DNA from: RPQJ01 sp963706755
GTDB lineage: Bacteria > Pseudomonadota > Gammaproteobacteria > Steroidobacterales > Steroidobacteraceae
Length of the DNA: 64,000 nucleotides
Direction of reading: 5' to 3'
NCBI GenBank assembly: GCA_963706755.1
Contig: CAVPNH010000007.1
Location: forward strand, 186,001 to 250,000
Below are positions 54,610-64,000 of the stretch, piece by piece (the stretch's first letter is position 1; each line of letters opens with the position of its first letter). The notes under the pieces were generated by a model. It saw nothing but the letters and a program-made list of their open reading frames with translations, did no database searches and was not told the origin of the DNA. Both the position numbers and the translations under genes were made by a program.

Positions 54610-55233
54610 TCACTCGTCCTCGCGCTCGACTTCCAGGACCATCCGGACGAGGTGCGCGAGCGAGTGCGCCTCCATCTTTTCCATCACTCGGGCGCGGTGG
54701 ATTTCGACCGTGCGCTGGCTCAGGTTGAGGTCCCCGGCGATGACCTTGTTGGCCTTGCCTGCGACGACGAGGTCGAGCACCTCGCGCTCGCGCGGCGTCA
54801 GCGACTCGAGTCGCTTACGGATCATGTTGCGCTCGGCCAGCATGCGCCGGCTGCCCGCGTCCTTGTCGAGCGCCTGGTTGATGCGGTCGAGCAGGTCCTG
54901 GTCGCGGAACGGCTTCTGGATGAAATCCACGGCGCCGGCCTGCATGGCCTCGACCGCCATGGGCACGTCGCCGTGCCCGGTGATGAAGATGATCGGCAGG
55001 ATCGAGTGCCGCTCGTTCAGCTTGACCTGCAGCTCGAGGCCGCTCATGCCCGGCATTCGGATGTCGAGCACGAGGCAGCCCGGCCGGTCGTCACGGTCCG
55101 CGTCCAGGAATTCCTGCCCGGACTCGAACACCTCGACCGGAAGCCCCACCGACTTCAAGAGCATCCTCAGCGAATCCCGCACCGCCGCGTCGTCGTCCAC
55201 CACGAATACCGTGGGCTTCATTTCCTTGATCAC
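54610..55233 (-). CDS. fixJ: FixJ-type response regulator
   Basis: A 207-residue regulator: receiver domain with D57 (LVLDIRMPGMSG), T85 region (IIFITGHGD) and K107 (IQKPF), then a LuxR-type helix-turn-helix (about 142-200, LTPREREVLDLVVAGKANKVIAGDL). It starts with a GTG three bases after the fixL stop, or an ATG four codons later behind AAGGA. Cotranscription with fixL and the same lineage as FixJ/TtrR support the pairing. Confidence 0.88.
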   Translation of the reverse strand: MIKEMKPTVFVVDDDAAVRDSLRMLLKSVGLPVEVFESGQEFLDADRDDRPGCLVLDIRMPGMSGLELQVKLNERHSILPIIFITGHGDVPMAVEAMQAGAVDFIQKPFRDQDLLDRINQALDKDAGSRRMLAERNMIRKRLESLTPREREVLDLVVAGKANKVIAGDLNLSQRTVEIHRARVMEKMEAHSLAHLVRMVLEVEREDE

Positions 55234-55236
55234 TGG

Positions 55237-56799
55237 TCATTCCCCTTTCGTCGCCGGCGAGGCCGGCAGCGTGAAATGGAAGCACGTGCCGAACTGGCCG
55301 TTCGGAGTGTGCCACAGGCGCCCGCCGTGGGCCCGGATGATCGAGCGGCTGATCGCGAGCCCGAGGCCCGTGCCGCTCGCCTTGGTCGTGAAGAACGGGT
55401 TGAAGAGGTGCTCCGCCGCGCCCGGTGCCAGCCCGCCCCCCTGGTCGGCGACCGTGATCTGGATCTCGCCCTCGGCCGAACGGCGGGTCATCAGCACGAT
55501 TTCGCGGCGATCCTCCGGGCACCCGATGGTGGCATCGATCGCGTTGCGCACCAGGTTGAGCACGACCTGCTGTAACTGGATCGGATCGGCGTGCACGGCC
55601 GGCAGGTCCTTCTGCGCATCTATGCGCAGGTGCACGCTGTGCAGGCGGGCATCCGTCTCGGCAAGCGTGCGCAGGTCGTCGAGCAGGCGCTCGCAGTTCA
55701 CCCACTCGCGCTTGACCTCGCGGTTCTTCACGAAGTTGCGGAGCCTGCGGATGACCTCGCCGGCGCGCAGGGCCTGGGCGTTGATCTGGTCGAGCGCCTC
55801 GACGACGTCCGCGCCGTCGTGCTCGGGCCGGCGCAGCAGGCGCTGGCAGGCCTGTGCGTAGGTCGCGATGGCCGAGAGCGGCTGGTTGATCTCGTGCGCC
55901 AGGCCGGCCGCCATCTCGCCCATCGTGGACAGCCGGCTGAAGTGGGTCAGGCGGTCCTGAAGCTGCCGGGCCTCGTCCTCGGCGTGGCGACGGTCGGTGA
56001 TGTCGTGGATCGTGCCGATGTGTTTCAGGACCCGGCCGTTGTCCTCGCGCACGGCCTGCGCAATGTGGTGCAGGTACCTGATGCGACCGTCGCGAAGCAC
56101 CACCTGGTATTCGATGTCGAGCTGTGCCCCAGCCGAGTCCAGGCGCTGGAACGCCTCGGTCACGCGGGCACGGTCCGCCGGGTGCACCCATTTCTCGAAG
56201 AACTCTTCGCGCGCCACGACCGGGCCTGCGGCGGGCACGTCGAGGATCCGGTAGAGCTGCGCCGAGAAGTAGTCCGGCCCGTCACCCCGTGGGTGCAAGA
56301 CGTAGTTTCCGAGGTTCGCGAGACCTTGTGCGAGCCGGAGTTCCGCCTCACTGCGCTTAAGCTGCTCCTCGGCTTCCTTGTGCCGGGTCAGGTCGCGGAT
56401 GAAGCCAATGTACCGCGGCGGCTCGAGGTCGGGAACCTGACCGACCGCCAGCTCGCAGGGAAATACCGTCCCGTCCTTGCGCCGGGACACGATCTCGCGC
56501 CCGACGCCGATGATGCGGGTGATGCGGGTCGCCGCATATCGCTCGAGGTAGCCGTCGTGCTCGTTGCGGTAGGGCTCGGGCATGAGCAGGTTCACGTTGT
56601 GCCCGATCACCTCCTCGGCCGTGTACCCGAACATGCGCTCGGCCGCGAGGCTGAATTCCTCGATGGTCCCGCGGTGGTCGATCACGACGATGGCGTCCAC
56701 TGCAGCGTCGAGCAGCGCGCGGAATTCCCGGTCGCTCGACGCCTCGCCGCGCACTGGGTTCGCTCTTCCCGTTCGTCGTGGCGTATGTCGGTGATGCAT
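55237..56799 (-). CDS. fixL: FixL-like sensor histidine kinase with haem-type PAS domain
   Basis: A 520-residue cytosolic kinase. The first PAS domain (about 22-140) has RNEHDGYLERY and IGVGREIV: H81 and R101 align with the haem-ligating histidine and the distal arginine of rhizobial FixL. A second PAS/PAC domain (about 150-270) follows. The kinase has H302 (GLAHEINQPLSAI), N box (NLVRNAIDAT), and G boxes (DQGGGLAPG, GTGLGLAIS). ATG 56799 avoids overlap with the hsp20 gene. Oxygen binding is inferred from the two residues. The cbb3 oxidase genes lie just beyond. Confidence 0.85.
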   Translation of the reverse strand: MHHRHTPRRTGRANPVRGEASSDREFRALLDAAVDAIVVIDHRGTIEEFSLAAERMFGYTAEEVIGHNVNLLMPEPYRNEHDGYLERYAATRITRIIGVGREIVSRRKDGTVFPCELAVGQVPDLEPPRYIGFIRDLTRHKEAEEQLKRSEAELRLAQGLANLGNYVLHPRGDGPDYFSAQLYRILDVPAAGPVVAREEFFEKWVHPADRARVTEAFQRLDSAGAQLDIEYQVVLRDGRIRYLHHIAQAVREDNGRVLKHIGTIHDITDRRHAEDEARQLQDRLTHFSRLSTMGEMAAGLAHEINQPLSAIATYAQACQRLLRRPEHDGADVVEALDQINAQALRAGEVIRRLRNFVKNREVKREWVNCERLLDDLRTLAETDARLHSVHLRIDAQKDLPAVHADPIQLQQVVLNLVRNAIDATIGCPEDRREIVLMTRRSAEGEIQITVADQGGGLAPGAAEHLFNPFFTTKASGTGLGLAISRSIIRAHGGRLWHTPNGQFGTCFHFTLPASPATKGE

Positions 56800-56979
56800 G
56801 AGCTGGACTGAGTCCGGGGCGTCCAATCGTAAGGGAAGCGGCCCGGCCCGACTAGGTATTACAGGAGAATGGCCTACGCGCCGCTCCCGATGCCGCCCGC
56901 CGGCTGGCGGGCGGACAATGGGCTGCGGCCCAGGGGTCACAGCCGCGAGACGTTTCCCATGTGACCCGAGGAGGGAGCC

Positions 56980-57417
56980 ATGAGACTTACTCGATGGGAA
57001 CCCTTCCGCGAAATGGACGAGATTTTCAAGGGTCTTACGCCGTTTTTCGGGCGCATGCCTGCGACCCGTCCGCTGGAAGGGATGCTTGAGTTCATGCCAC
57101 TGGCCGACATCGTCGAGCACGAGAAGGAGTACCTGATCAAGATCGACCTGCCGGAGGTGCCCAAGGAGGACGTGAAGGTCCTCTTCGACGAGGGCGTGCT
57201 CACCGTGAAGGGCGAGCGCAAGGTCGAGAAGGAAGTGAAGGGCGAGAAGGTGCATCGGACGGAGAGGTATTACGGCGCATTCGAGCGCAGCTTCGTACTG
57301 CCGGACGATGTAGATCCGAAGCTCATCAAGGCTGAGTCCAAGGACGGCGTACTGGTGGTCCACATGCCGAAGGTGGACGTGCCTAAGAAGCGCCCTCTGG
57401 CGATCACGATCCAGTAG
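56980..57417 (+). CDS. Small heat-shock protein (Hsp20/alpha-crystallin)
   Basis: A 145-residue chaperone: short N-terminal arm (REMDEIFKGLTPFFGRM), alpha-crystallin domain (about 38-130; IVEHEKEYLIKIDLPEVPKEDVKVLF, GERKVEKE, FERSFVLPDDVD) and a C-terminal tail. A GAGGAGGGAG ribosome site precedes ATG 56980. It is divergent from fixL over 180 bases. It holds unfolded proteins for refolding; low-oxygen regulation is possible because of its neighbour but not shown. Confidence 0.9.
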   Translation: MRLTRWEPFREMDEIFKGLTPFFGRMPATRPLEGMLEFMPLADIVEHEKEYLIKIDLPEVPKEDVKVLFDEGVLTVKGERKVEKEVKGEKVHRTERYYGAFERSFVLPDDVDPKLIKAESKDGVLVVHMPKVDVPKKRPLAITIQ

Positions 57418-57445
57418 CGTGAGTTGCGGACGACGCTTGGCAGAG

Positions 57446-57598
57446 AGCGGTTCGTGACCAGTGACCAGCGGTCAGTGGACGGAGCGACGGCGAATCGTTG
57501 CGAACGCGGATAGCGATCGGCGGGCCTCAGGGCGGTTCACGATGCCGGTCGTATCTGCAGGTTCACCACTAACCGCGAACCGCTAGTCACTGACCGCT
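57446..57598. repeat. Imperfect inverted repeat of a second family
   Basis: A unit at 57446-57478 (AGCGGTTCGTGACCAGTGAC and onward) recurs inverted at 57566-57598. The best blocks are AGCGGTTCG (57446-57454) with CGAACCGCT (57576-57584) and AGCGGTCAGTG (57467-57477) with CACTGACCGCT (57588-57598). Within each unit the blocks are in swapped order, so it is not a simple hairpin. It lies between the convergent hsp20 and TauE/SafE-like genes and is unrelated to the GGGGAC family. Confidence 0.6.
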
Positions 57599-57602
57599 TT
57601 CT

Positions 57603-58367
57603 TCATCCCTGGTGGTGTTCGTGCCCCGCCGGCACGTCGGCCGGCGCATGGTGCGCGTGTCCCGCGGAGCCGGACGTCGCCTGGTGGATTGCGAATCCCG
57701 CGGTCCAGAGGCCGAAAAGCAGCAACAGGGCTCCGGCGCCCCGCTTGAGCGAGAGCCGGGTCGAGAGCAGGCGTGCCACGCGGTCGAAGGCGATGCCTGC
57801 CGTCACCATGGACGGCAGCGTGCCCGCGCCGAAGGCCAGCATGACCGCGGCGCCGAGCGGCGCGCTCGCCGTAGTCGCGGCGAGCAGCAGCATGGAATAG
57901 GTCATGCCGCAGGGCAGCCAGCCCCAGGCCAGGCCGAGCCCGATCGCGGCTCGCACGCCGCCAGGGTCGCGTTTCGTGCCTGCCAGGGGCGCAACGCGCC
58001 GCCACAGGCCCGACCCCGCCGCTTCCAGCGGGTCGAGCAGGCGCCAGCCGAAGAGCAGGCGACCCGCGGCGGCAATCATGATCAGGCCGGACAGCACGCG
58101 GAACGCGACCGAGAGTGCGCTCACGTTGATCGTCCGCAACAGCGCTCCGCCGAGCAGGCCCGCGATCGCGCCTGCTGCCGCGTAACTCGCGACGCGCGAC
58201 AGGTTGTAGGCGAGTACGTTCGCGAGCCGCTTGCCCGTCCCGGCTTCGCGGTCGCGCATCGCGAGCGCACCGGCGATGCCGCCGCACATCGCGGCACAGT
58301 GGCCGCTCGCGGCAAGTCCCGCGACCAGCGCAGCGCCAAGACTCAGTGTCGTCGTGTCCATGCTCAC
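57603..58367 (-). CDS. TauE/SafE-like (UreH/DsbD-type) membrane protein with His-rich tail
   Basis: A 254-residue membrane protein of six helices. A metal-site-like HCAAMCGG motif (23-30) lies in the first helix region, LGLAWGWLPCGMTYSMLLLAA in the fourth, and a histidine-rich C-terminal tail has the last eighteen residues containing six histidines. Homologues sit beside ccoS and ccoI in many proteobacteria and may handle copper or thiol chemistry for the oxidase. Its ATG overlaps the ccoS stop, so it belongs to the operon. Confidence 0.8.
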   Translation of the reverse strand: MSMDTTTLSLGAALVAGLAASGHCAAMCGGIAGALAMRDREAGTGKRLANVLAYNLSRVASYAAAGAIAGLLGGALLRTINVSALSVAFRVLSGLIMIAAAGRLLFGWRLLDPLEAAGSGLWRRVAPLAGTKRDPGGVRAAIGLGLAWGWLPCGMTYSMLLLAATTASAPLGAAVMLAFGAGTLPSMVTAGIAFDRVARLLSTRLSLKRGAGALLLLFGLWTAGFAIHQATSGSAGHAHHAPADVPAGHEHHQG

Positions 58368-58561
58368 TCCCGTTCCTCGGTGTCCGATGTCCGGGAACCC
58401 GGCCCGGCGTCCCGTTTCGTGGCCTCGTCGTCCGAGAGCACCGACCAGCCCGGGCTGTCGAGGTCGTCGAACTGCCCGCTGCCCACCGCCCAGAAGAACG
58501 CCCAGAGCCCGATGCCGACCAGCACCAGCCCGAGCGGGATGAGCAGGTAGACGATGCTCAC
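58364..58561 (-). CDS. ccoS: cbb3 oxidase maturation protein CcoS
   Basis: A 65-residue membrane peptide: one N-terminal helix (IVYLLIPLGLVLVGIGLWAFFWAV) followed by SGQFDDLDSPGWSVL, the conserved CcoS segment. It starts with GTG one base after ccoI. CcoS is needed for cofactor insertion into the cbb3 oxidase. Confidence 0.92.
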   Translation of the reverse strand: MSIVYLLIPLGLVLVGIGLWAFFWAVGSGQFDDLDSPGWSVLSDDEATKRDAGPGSRTSDTEERE

Positions 58562-58562
58562 G

Positions 58563-61022
58563 TCACGCCGCCTCCGCCGGCGCGCGCAGCGTCCAGCCCG
58601 CGCCGCGGCCCGGTCCGGCGTCGCGCGAGAGCCGCATCGCATTCAGCACCACCGCGACGGAGCTCAGCGACATGCCGATGGCCGCGAGCCAGGGCGGCAC
58701 CTGTCCGAAGGCGGCCAGCGGCAGCGCCGCCAGGTTGTAGGCGATCGCCCAGGCGAGGTTCTGTCGCACGATCCGCTGCGTGCGCCGCGCGATCGCCACC
58801 GCGTGCGGAATTTCCTCCAGCGAGTCGCGCACGAGGATCAGGTCGGCGCTCGTCTGCGCGAGTGGCGAGCCGCGTCCCATGGCGATGGCGACATCCGCCC
58901 CTCGGAGCAGTGGTGCGTCGTTGATTCCGTCCCCGACCGCGACGACCACCGCACCCGTGGCCTGCAGGTCCTTGACGCGCGCGAGCTTCGTGTCCGGCTC
59001 TAGCCGCGACGCAAAGCGCGCGATGCCGCTGCGTGCTGCGATGCGCGCGACGGCAGCCTCATCGTCGCCGCTCACGATTTCTGATTCGAGGCCCAGCCGA
59101 TGCAGCTCCGCGACGCATTCGACGGCCTCCGCGCGCAGCTGGTCGGTCAGCCGGAATGCCGCGACCAGCCCGTTCGAGTCGCCGAGGCAGACCCAGCTCT
59201 CGCCGTCGAACCCGTGGCCTGCTGCCTGCGCCGGCGCGAGCCCCCCGGCGAACGCGGGGCGGCCGACACGCAGCCTCTGGCCGCGGACCGTGCCCTCGAC
59301 GCCGAGTCCGGCATGGACTTCGACCTCGGTCGCGTCCGTGGTCGAGGCACCCGGCTCGATGAAGGCGCGCGCGATCGGGTGCTCGGACATGCGCTCCAGG
59401 GCCGCGGCGAGCTCGAGACAGGCTGGCTCCGGGACGGCTGCGAGCGGGCGGATCTCCTCGATCCGGACCAGGCCGCGGGTGAGCGTCCCGGTCTTGTCCC
59501 ACAGCACGTGGTCTGCCTTTGCCAGTGTCTCGAGCGCGTCGGAGTGGGCGACCAGCACGCCGCGACGCGCGAGGCTGGAGGTGGCTGCGGCAATGGCGGC
59601 AGGCATCGCGAGCGACAGTGCGCAGGGACAGGTCACGACCAGCACCGCGAGTGTCGCGGAAAACGCGCGCGACGGGTCCACGAACCACCAGGCCGCGAAT
59701 ACGATGGCGGCGCCGATCAGTATGCGGCCGAGGAACCACGCCGCCGCGCGGTCGGCGGCGCGTGCGAGGCGGGGACGTTCGGCCTGCGCTCGCTCGAGCA
59801 ACGCGACGATGCCCGCGAGCACGGTCCGGTCCGCGACCGCCGAGACGCGTACGCGCAGCGGGGCACCGAGATTCTGCGTGCCGGCGTGCACCCGCGCGCC
59901 GGCCTCCTTCGCGACGGCCGCGGACTCGCCGGTCAGCATGGACTCATCCACGCGCCCGGTGCCCTCGGCGACGATCCCGTCGGCTGCCAGCACTTCGCCC
60001 GTGCGCACGAGGATCTCGTCGCCGGGCTCGAGCTCGGCGGCCTGCACGTCCTCGACCAGCCCGGCGCGAATCCGCCGCGCGGTGACCGGCGCGAGTCGTG
60101 CGAGCGCGTCGGCCACGCTGCCGGATCGGTGGCGGGCGATCATCTCGACGTAGCGGCCGAGCGCGAGGAAGAACACGAACATGGTCACCGAGTCGAAATA
60201 GACCTCGCCGTGCCCGCGTAGCGCGTTCCAGACGCTGGCCGCGAACGCGAGCACGATGCCGATGCTCACGGGTACGTCCATGCTGATACCGCGCGCGCGC
60301 AGTGCCTGCCAGGCGCCCTCGTAGAAGGGCCAGCCCGCGTAGAGCGCGACCGGCACCGAGACCAGCATGCTCACCAGCCGCAGCAGCTCGCGGATGCCCG
60401 GGTCCATACCCGACGACTTCCCGATGTACAGCGGCACCGCGAACATCATCACCTGCATCATGCCGAAGCCCGCGACCGCGAGCCGCTTGAGCGCCGTGCG
60501 GCGCTCGAGGATCGCGAGCTGCCCGGCCGCGTCGCCGGCGAGCGGGTGAGGACGCAGTCCCACGTGCTCGAGCACGCGCAGCAGGTCGCCGAGCCGGGCG
60601 ACTTCGGGATCCCAGGTAAGCCGCGCGCGAGCGGTTGCCGGGTTGACGCTCACGTCGAGCAGGCCTCGCTGCTGTCGCAGCGCCTTGTCGGCGAGCCAGC
60701 CGCAGGCGGAGCAACGCAGGCCCTCGAGGAGCACCGTCATCGATCGCGCGCCCCCGGGCTCGGCCGCGCTCAGGCGCTCCACGAGTTCGGGGCGGTCATA
60801 GGCCGACCACCGGTCAGGCCGCGGCATCTCGTCGGCGCGCGCGGCGGCGGCATCGCGGTAGCGGTAGTAGTCGCCGAGCCCGGCGCCAGCGATGAATTCG
60901 GCGACTGCGCGGCATCCGTGACAGCAGACGGGTTCGTCACGCCCGTCGATGCGGGCGCGGATGACGATTCCGGCGGGAATCGGCTCGCTGCAGTGAAAAC
61001 AGGCCGGACCCGCAGGGGTCAT
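58563..61022 (-). CDS. ccoI: Copper-transporting P-type ATPase CcoI
   Basis: An 819-residue P1B ATPase that exports copper for cbb3 oxidase assembly. N-terminal cysteines (CFHC and CCHGC) and an HMA domain with RCSACGW (C104, C107) precede the membrane part. Key motifs are TGES, TCPCALSL (CPC ion site), DKTGTLTRG with the phosphorylated aspartate, SEHPIARA, and GDGINDAPLL. Its start overlaps the stop of the FixH-like gene as ATGA. Confidence 0.95.
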   Translation of the reverse strand: MTPAGPACFHCSEPIPAGIVIRARIDGRDEPVCCHGCRAVAEFIAGAGLGDYYRYRDAAAARADEMPRPDRWSAYDRPELVERLSAAEPGGARSMTVLLEGLRCSACGWLADKALRQQRGLLDVSVNPATARARLTWDPEVARLGDLLRVLEHVGLRPHPLAGDAAGQLAILERRTALKRLAVAGFGMMQVMMFAVPLYIGKSSGMDPGIRELLRLVSMLVSVPVALYAGWPFYEGAWQALRARGISMDVPVSIGIVLAFAASVWNALRGHGEVYFDSVTMFVFFLALGRYVEMIARHRSGSVADALARLAPVTARRIRAGLVEDVQAAELEPGDEILVRTGEVLAADGIVAEGTGRVDESMLTGESAAVAKEAGARVHAGTQNLGAPLRVRVSAVADRTVLAGIVALLERAQAERPRLARAADRAAAWFLGRILIGAAIVFAAWWFVDPSRAFSATLAVLVVTCPCALSLAMPAAIAAATSSLARRGVLVAHSDALETLAKADHVLWDKTGTLTRGLVRIEEIRPLAAVPEPACLELAAALERMSEHPIARAFIEPGASTTDATEVEVHAGLGVEGTVRGQRLRVGRPAFAGGLAPAQAAGHGFDGESWVCLGDSNGLVAAFRLTDQLRAEAVECVAELHRLGLESEIVSGDDEAAVARIAARSGIARFASRLEPDTKLARVKDLQATGAVVVAVGDGINDAPLLRGADVAIAMGRGSPLAQTSADLILVRDSLEEIPHAVAIARRTQRIVRQNLAWAIAYNLAALPLAAFGQVPPWLAAIGMSLSSVAVVLNAMRLSRDAGPGRGAGWTLRAPAEAA

Positions 61023-61219
61023 GGTGCCCGGTCGGAGTCGGTCTCACCGCACTTCATGGTGGCGCCGTCCTGCACGCAGTCCTGGCTCACGAGCACGTCG
61101 GGCCGGGTCACCGCGAGGTAATACGTCACGGCGCCGCCCACAACGGACGCCGCCGGCGGCAGGATCAGCAGCCAGGGCCAGAGTTGTCGGTACCAGGGTC
61201 GGGGCGTGGGGCTGGTCAT
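61019..61219 (-). CDS. ccoH: Short FixH/CcoH-like membrane protein
   Basis: A 66-residue protein with one helix (LWPWLLILPPAASVVGGAVTYYLAV) followed by TRPDVLVSQDCVQ. The PWYRQLWPWLLI..P start is that of FixH/CcoH, but the usual periplasmic domain (about 90 more residues) is absent. Two cysteines (DCVQDGATMKCG) near the end may form a disulfide. Position between ccoG and ccoI supports the call; the truncation looks genuine because the stop overlaps ccoI. Confidence 0.65.
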   Translation of the reverse strand: MTSPTPRPWYRQLWPWLLILPPAASVVGGAVTYYLAVTRPDVLVSQDCVQDGATMKCGETDSDRAP

Positions 61220-61231
61220 GTGCCTAGGTTA

Positions 61232-62610
<1,379 letters not shown>

Positions 62611-62614
<4 letters not shown>

Positions 62615-62940
62615 CCGTCGCCCCGGTTCCCGTCGGCGGCCTTGTCCCGTTCGGGTGCGTCCGGGTGCGCGGTCCGGACCAGGTACAGCGTGAGCAGGCT
62701 CGAGAGCGCGGACACCAGCCAGAAAAAGAAGAAGCCGACGGCGTATCCCGTCATTCGCGTCGAGAACGCGGGCGGCGGATAGTCATCGTTGCCGACCAGC
62801 ACGGGATCCAGGAACGCGAAGCAGACCATCGTTGCGACGCTTGCGACCAGGAACGAGGGCCAGAGCACGATGGCCACGTCCTGTCCCAGGCGCGGCCACC
62901 GCAGCTTCCCGGCGTACTCCGGCCTGTGGGCTCCGAACAC
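62611..62940 (-). CDS. Two-helix membrane protein of the cco cluster, unassigned
   Basis: A 109-residue protein with two helices (VAIVLWPSFLVASVATMVCFAFLDP and GYAVGFFFFWLVSALSSLLTLYLV) and a charged C-terminal tail. It sits between ccoP and ccoG with coupled boundaries. I recall similar unnamed proteins at the same place in other gammaproteobacteria. It may replace part of CcoH, whose neighbouring copy is short; this is speculation. Confidence 0.65.
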
Positions 62941-62949
62941 CGCGTCAGC

Positions 62950-63855
62950 TCACGAGCCGGTTCCGGCGAGTTGCGTGACGTAGGCCGCGAGCAGCCGCAC
63001 GCGCTCCGGGCCGAGGCGTTCGCCGAACGTCGGCATCTGCCCGTTGCGTCCGCCGCTCACCGTCTGGCGCAGGGTCGCGGCGTCGCCGCCGTAGAGCCAG
63101 ATGGCGTCGGTGAGGTTCGGGGCGCCGACCAGCGGGTTGCCCTTGCCGTCCATGCCGTGGCAGGCGGCGCAGTTGGTCTCGAAGAGCGTCTTGCCGGCGG
63201 CCGCGAGCGTTGCGTCCGACGCCTGGCCACCGAGCTGCTGCACGTAGGCCACGACCTGTTCGACGCCCTGCGTGCCGATCACCTGGCCCCAGGGCGGCAT
63301 GGCCGCAATGCGCCCGGCCGAAATCGTCTGCACGACCGTGTCGGGGTCGCCGCCCCACTGCCAGTTGGAATCGGTCAGGTTCGGGAAGAGACCCTTGGCC
63401 CCGCCGCCGTCCGACCCGTGGCACTGGGCGCAGTTGACCTGGAACAGGTTCCGCGCCGTGGCCATCGCCCTGGGGTCCTTCGCGAGCTGGGGCACGGTCA
63501 TGGCCGCGAACGGCGCGAGGTAGGCCGCCGCCTTGGCTTCGGCTGCCGCCTTTTCCTGCTCGTACTGGCCGGCCTGGGTCCAGTCCTTGAGCCCCGAGAA
63601 CGAGCCCAGTCCCGGGTACAGGACCAGGTACACGATGCCGAAGACCACGGTGATGTAGAACAGCCACAGCCACCAGCGGGGCAGGGGGTTGTTGTACTCG
63701 CGCAGGTCCTTGTCCCAGACGTGGCCGGTGTCGGCGCCGCCGCCGATCTTTTCGCCGGCCGTCCTGGGCTTGGACGTCCACCGCAGCAGCCAGACGCAGC
63801 CGAGGATATTGAATAACGTCACGAGGACGATGAACAGGCTCCAACCGCTAGTCAT
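62950..63855 (-). CDS. ccoP: cbb3 oxidase di-haem subunit CcoP
   Basis: A 301-residue membrane-anchored cytochrome c with two helices (near 5-25 and 60-80). EYNNPLPRWW lies between them and two haem-c sites follow, CAQCH (142-146) and CAACH (229-233), with axial methionines in AMPPWGQ and GQMPTFGE. It passes electrons to the catalytic subunit CcoN. The ATG overlaps the ccoQ stop as ATGA. Confidence 0.95.
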   Translation of the reverse strand: MTSGWSLFIVLVTLFNILGCVWLLRWTSKPRTAGEKIGGGADTGHVWDKDLREYNNPLPRWWLWLFYITVVFGIVYLVLYPGLGSFSGLKDWTQAGQYEQEKAAAEAKAAAYLAPFAAMTVPQLAKDPRAMATARNLFQVNCAQCHGSDGGGAKGLFPNLTDSNWQWGGDPDTVVQTISAGRIAAMPPWGQVIGTQGVEQVVAYVQQLGGQASDATLAAAGKTLFETNCAACHGMDGKGNPLVGAPNLTDAIWLYGGDAATLRQTVSGGRNGQMPTFGERLGPERVRLLAAYVTQLAGTGS

Positions 63856-64000
63856 GGGGTCTTGCTCCCTTGTTCCTTCCCAGGCGGGTACTCGTGGAAC
63901 GGCAGCTCCGCCATCTCATCGAATTCCGCCTTGCGGCGCTTGCTGTATGCCCAGATCACGATCGCGACGAACGCCAGCATGAATGCCAGCGTCACGAGGC
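63852..64000 (-). CDS. ccoQ: CcoQ, C-terminal part, cut by window edge
   Basis: The last 49 codons of a small membrane protein: VTLAFMLAFVAIVIWAYSKRRK, then EFDEMAELPFHEYPPGKEQG. The helix followed by SKRRKAEFDEMAELPF is the CcoQ/FixQ pattern. It stabilises the oxidase. The stop overlaps the ccoP start. ccoN and ccoO would lie beyond position 64000. Confidence 0.85.
   Translation of the reverse strand, partial: LVTLAFMLAFVAIVIWAYSKRRKAEFDEMAELPFHEYPPGKEQGSKTP

Overview
The window reads as a chromosome segment of a high-GC (roughly two thirds G+C) gammaproteobacterium, probably near the Steroidobacter/Nevskia/Xanthomonas side of the class. This is inferred from gene content and order, not from a marker gene: a CysB with the E. 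coli ligand residues, the argS-SPOR protein-priA neighbourhood, a fused E. coli-type PntA, a gammaproteobacterial-type GshA, a ydcSTUV-patD operon and a complete ccoQ-P-(109 aa)-G-H-I-S cluster. No rRNA, tRNA, CRISPR array, integrase or transposase was found.

Layout. 1-4.9 kb: start of an ABC exporter, an O-acyltransferase, cysB and comM. 5.1-9.9 kb: the most unusual block, a short leader ORF, a SIR2-TIR protein and a membrane-spanning STAND NTPase with a large TPR half, joined by ATGA overlaps; it looks like a NAD-targeting conflict or defence module. 9.9-18 kb: acyl-CoA ligase, DUF4397 lipoprotein, SPOR protein, argS, a tiny basic protein, priA. 18-25.5 kb: TolB-like/TPR membrane protein, pntAB, HNH nuclease, acetyltransferase, 5'-3' exonuclease. 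25.6-31.3 kb: a periplasmic protein, a gene-poor stretch with two tiny overlapping ORFs, a fructosamine-kinase-like protein, a phasin-like protein and the AmmeMemoRadiSam triad. 31.4-37 kb: putrescine uptake and oxidation (ydcSTUV-patD). 37-44.8 kb: YceI/cytochrome b561 genes, a VOC protein, hemH, a Bcr-type exporter with gabD, two DUF2845 proteins. 45-51.3 kb: gshA, an isoaspartyl peptidase, a single-chain pyruvate carboxylase. 51.3-57.4 kb: trxC, cbpA, a VIT-type transporter, an orphan receiver, fixJ, a haem-PAS fixL and a small heat-shock protein. 57.6-64 kb: a TauE/SafE-like protein and the cbb3 oxidase maturation genes, running off the edge at ccoQ.

How the parts fit. FixL (oxygen sensor), FixJ and the cbb3 oxidase genes make a microaerobic respiration block. 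PatD and GabD are two steps of putrescine to GABA to succinate. TrxC, GshA, PntAB, Hsp20 and CbpA belong to redox and protein quality control.

Two features run through the window. First, six to seven palindromic repeats built on the cores GGGGACAGTCCCC, GGGGACATTCTCC and GGTGCCAGGCACC lie at gene ends; five TAG stop codons fall inside or directly beside them. Second, about 20 single-base indels break otherwise intact housekeeping genes (priA, pntA, pntB, pyc, gshA and others). These are most likely assembly errors, so affected genes are given at full span with the break points noted.
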